A stretch of 22,805 nt of DNA from an uncultured Clostridia bacterium (GTDB lineage: Bacteria > Bacillota > Clostridia > Oscillospirales > Acutalibacteraceae): the NCBI GenBank assembly GCA_937892525.1, contig CALAEV010000047.1:1-22805 (forward strand). The letters run 5' to 3'. Made by a program: the position numbers and the translations under genes. Numbering within the stretch: the first letter of the stretch is position 1; every line of letters starts with the position of its first letter. This document shows positions 21,104 to 22,805 of the stretch, one piece after another. The notes under the pieces were generated by a model that was given only the letters and a program-made list of their open reading frames with translations, made no database searches and was not told the origin of the DNA.

Positions 21104-21915
21104 AAATAATGATAGTTGACGATGAAAGAATTGCATCAGAAGAACTTTATGATATATGTCTTTCTCATCCAAAAGTTAAAGAGGCAAATGTTTTTAACAA
21201 CCCTGCTGAAGCACTTTATTTTATAAGTGAGCACAATGATATTGACATAGCTTTTCTTGATATTGAAATGCCAGTTATGACAGGTCTTGAACTTGCAAGA
21301 AAAATCAACGAAATAAACAGCTCGACTAAAATTGTTTTTGTTACAGGCTTTAAAGAATATGCTTATGACGCGTTCAAAGTGAACGCTATAGGCTATATTC
21401 TTAAACCGTATGACGACGACACTGTTTTTCAAGAAATAGAAAAAGCAGACGCTTTCAAAAATATAACTCCATCGAATGAAATTGCAATTAAAACATTTGG
21501 GTATTTTGATATTTTTGTAAACTGTAAGCCTGTATATTTTTCAAGTGCCAAAGCAAAAGAATTTATGGCGTTACTTGTTGACCGTCAAGGTAGTTCAGTA
21601 AGCACAGAACAAGCAGTTTCTATTCTTTGGCCTGACAGAGATTATGATGAGAGTGTTCAGTCACTATTCCGTAAAGTACTTCGTAGTTTGCGAAACTCGT
21701 TATCTGACGCAGGCATTCTTGACATTCTTATTGACGGACGAAACCAACGTAGTATTGACATAACAAAATTCAAGTGTGATTATTATCAATTTCTTGCAGA
21801 CCCTCATCGTAATTTTGACACATTCCACGGTGAATATATGACAGGATACGCTTTTGCAAAACCTACAGAACAGAAAATCAAAAATAAGTTTTATGAAGTT
21901 AAAGGCGGCATTTGA
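21100..21915 (+). CDS. Response regulator: receiver plus SARP-like winged-helix domain
   Basis: 271 aa. Receiver domain 1-115: acidic pocket DDE (7-9), phospho-acceptor Asp54 (FLDIEMP), Thr82 and Lys102 (LKPY). The sequence FVTGFKEYAYDAFKVNAIGYILKPY is of the LytR/AlgR receiver style that partners LytS kinases. The C-terminus is not LytTR, however: IKTFGYFDIFVNCKPVYFSSAKAKEFMALLVDRQGSSVSTEQAVSILWPD (from about 128) and SLFRKVLRSLRNSLSDAGI, ending in a D-x-x-F-HGEYM-GY segment, match the OmpR-like winged helix of SARP-type activators without a full BTAD domain. The ATG overlaps the kinase stop by 4 bp (ATGA), with AAGGAG upstream. Target genes are not obvious in the window. Confidence 0.9.
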   Translation: MKIMIVDDERIASEELYDICLSHPKVKEANVFNNPAEALYFISEHNDIDIAFLDIEMPVMTGLELARKINEINSSTKIVFVTGFKEYAYDAFKVNAIGYILKPYDDDTVFQEIEKADAFKNITPSNEIAIKTFGYFDIFVNCKPVYFSSAKAKEFMALLVDRQGSSVSTEQAVSILWPDRDYDESVQSLFRKVLRSLRNSLSDAGILDILIDGRNQRSIDITKFKCDYYQFLADPHRNFDTFHGEYMTGYAFAKPTEQKIKNKFYEVKGGI

Positions 21916-21962
21916 TTAAGTGCAAATTGCAAAACGCAGAACGCAAAACAAACATAAAATAA

Positions 21963-21996
21963 CCCCATTCTCAATTGAGAATGGGGCTGTTTTTTA
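21963..21996 (+). terminator. Terminator after the two-component operon
   Basis: CCCCATTCTCAA followed by its exact complement TTGAGAATGGGG (24 bp, 21963-21986), then CTG and six Ts. On the minus strand the same stem is followed by a weaker T-rich tract, so it could also help end fhs. The flanking 21916-21962 holds short GCAAAAC/GCAGAAC tandem words only; 21997-22061 shows nothing. Confidence 0.93.
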
Positions 21997-22061
21997 TAAA
22001 AATATAATATTTATGAGCAAAAATGCCACAACGCAGTATCACGGAAAATATGCCAAAAAGA

Positions 22062-22805
22062 TTAGAACAAGCCGTCGATTTTGCCGTCTGCATCTACATC
22101 AATCTTGTATGCAGCAGGTACTTTTGGAAGACCCGGCATTGTCATAATGTCACCTGTAAGGCAAACTATAAATCCTGCACCTGCACTGAGTTTTACTTCG
22201 CGCACAGTCATTGTAAAGTTTTCAGGTTTACCAAGTTTTGTTGGGTCATCTGACAATGAATACTGAGTTTTTGCAACACAGATTGGAAGTTTGTCTTTAC
22301 CAAGGTTTTCAATATCTTTAATTGCTTTTTCAGCTGCTGCTGTAAAGATTACGCCGTCTGCACGGTAAATTTCTTTTGCGATTGTATTAAGTTTTTCTTT
22401 AATTGAGAGTTTTTCGTCATAAAGTGGATGGAAGTCTGCTTTGCCTTCATCAATAACAGCACAAACCTTTTCTGCAAGGTCCATACCACCCTCGCCACCT
22501 TTTGCGAACACTTCAGCCAATGAAACTGGAACTTTCATTTCTTCGCAGAATTCTTTAATGTATGCGATTTCAGCATCAGTATCTGTATGGAATTTGTTGA
22601 TTGCAACAACAACAGGAACATTGTATTTTCTCATATTTTCGATATGAGTTTTAAGGTTTACGATACCTTTTTTGAGTGCTTCTACATTTTCTTCTTGTAA
22701 ATCTGCACGAGCAACGCCACCGTTATATTTAAGAGCACGAATTGTAGCAACAACTACGATACATTCAGGTTTAAGACCTGCATAACGGCACTTGATATCA
22801 AGGAA
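22062..22805 (-). CDS. fhs: Formate--tetrahydrofolate ligase (partial, N-terminus off right edge)
   Basis: ATP-driven formylation of tetrahydrofolate, the methyl-branch entry of the Wood-Ljungdahl pathway and a one-carbon source for purine synthesis in anaerobes. The open frame runs from the window edge to a stop at 22062, 247 codons. I extended it by hand through FLDIKCRYAGLKPECIVVVA, TIRALKYNGGVA and LQEENVEALKKGIVNLKTHI, which join directly to RKYNVPVVVAINKFHTDTDAEI. KGGEGGMDLAEKV, AKTQYSLSDDP and SAGAGFIVCLTGDIMTMPGLPKVPAA at the end are strongly conserved in Fhs. The family is about 556 aa, so roughly the last 45% is seen. The start and promoter are outside the window. Confidence 0.96.
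   Translation of the reverse strand, partial: FLDIKCRYAGLKPECIVVVATIRALKYNGGVARADLQEENVEALKKGIVNLKTHIENMRKYNVPVVVAINKFHTDTDAEIAYIKEFCEEMKVPVSLAEVFAKGGEGGMDLAEKVCAVIDEGKADFHPLYDEKLSIKEKLNTIAKEIYRADGVIFTAAAEKAIKDIENLGKDKLPICVAKTQYSLSDDPTKLGKPENFTMTVREVKLSAGAGFIVCLTGDIMTMPGLPKVPAAYKIDVDADGKIDGLF

Noticed and set aside
20780..21172. 130-codon minus-strand frame across the kinase/regulator junction
   Set aside because: Antisense to conserved kinase and receiver motifs, no SD, composition unlike a real protein.
21923..21953. GCAAAAC / GCAGAAC tandem words as a possible CRISPR or iteron
   Set aside because: Only three imperfect 7-mers without spacers, next to a terminator; too short to mean anything.
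22081..22266. Plus-strand frames antisense to fhs
   Set aside because: Mirror images of conserved Fhs coding sequence; no promoter or SD.

Overview
The window is about 22.8 kb of AT-rich, densely packed chromosome. It most resembles an anaerobic low-GC Firmicute of class Clostridia (Oscillospiraceae/Ruminococcaceae-like). The grounds are Gram-positive-type Shine-Dalgarno (SD) sequences and sigma-A promoters, a formate-tetrahydrofolate ligase gene, RNase M5, a clostridial-style AlaRS with an extra Cys cluster, an Fe-S flavoprotein-like reductase, and GC-rich palindromic repeats of the sort scattered through such genomes. The taxon is inferred, not proven. Housekeeping and metabolic genes fill most of the window; no phage, CRISPR, rRNA or tRNA was seen.

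Layout. (1) 1-5185, minus strand: an arginine biosynthesis operon argG-argH-argC-[RAYT]-argJ, with argJ running off the left edge. A REP-associated tyrosine transposase (RAYT) gene with a pair of inverted GC-rich REP-like sequences sits between argC and argJ. One REP copy lies inside the transposase reading frame, and the transposase stop codon is part of the argJ ribosome-binding site. (2) 5158-5404: argG promoter, a cluster of ArgR-operator-like palindromes and a 68-bp double-hairpin repeat. (3) 5411-7225, minus: an unassigned membrane-anchored 584-aa protein whose promoter carries an operator-like palindrome, preceded by a 20-bp perfect palindrome. (4) 7273-8211, minus: a small XRE regulator coupled to endonuclease III (nth). 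(5) 8338-9564: three small transcription units separated by convergent terminators: a flavoredoxin-like flavin reductase (+), a second XRE regulator (-), and a divergent Cys-rich small protein (+), the last two sharing a palindromic promoter region. (6) 9566-12313, minus: a coupled operon of long-chain acyl-CoA synthetase-like ligase, Fe-S flavoprotein-like reductase and thioredoxin. (7) 12348-19149, minus: alaS-hinT-comEC-holA-rnmV from a perfect consensus promoter. (8) 19159-21996, plus: a two-component system of a 7TMR-DISM/LytS-type kinase and a response regulator with a SARP-like winged helix, ending at a strong terminator. (9) 22062-22805, minus: the C-terminal 247 codons of fhs.

How it works together. 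The arg genes carry glutamate/ornithine to arginine (ArgJ, ArgC, ArgG, ArgH). The alaS operon groups translation (AlaRS), replication (DNA polymerase III delta), RNA maturation (RNase M5) and a ComEC-family channel. Nearly every intra-operon junction overlaps the upstream stop codon with the downstream SD or start, so translational coupling is the rule here. The items most worth following up are the RAYT/REP insertion fused into the argJ leader, the ComEC protein whose C-terminal beta-lactamase-like domain has lost its metal ligands, the divergent XRE/Cys-protein module with its TTGCAC palindrome, the orphan 584-aa membrane protein, and the kinase/SARP-type regulator pair without an adjacent target.
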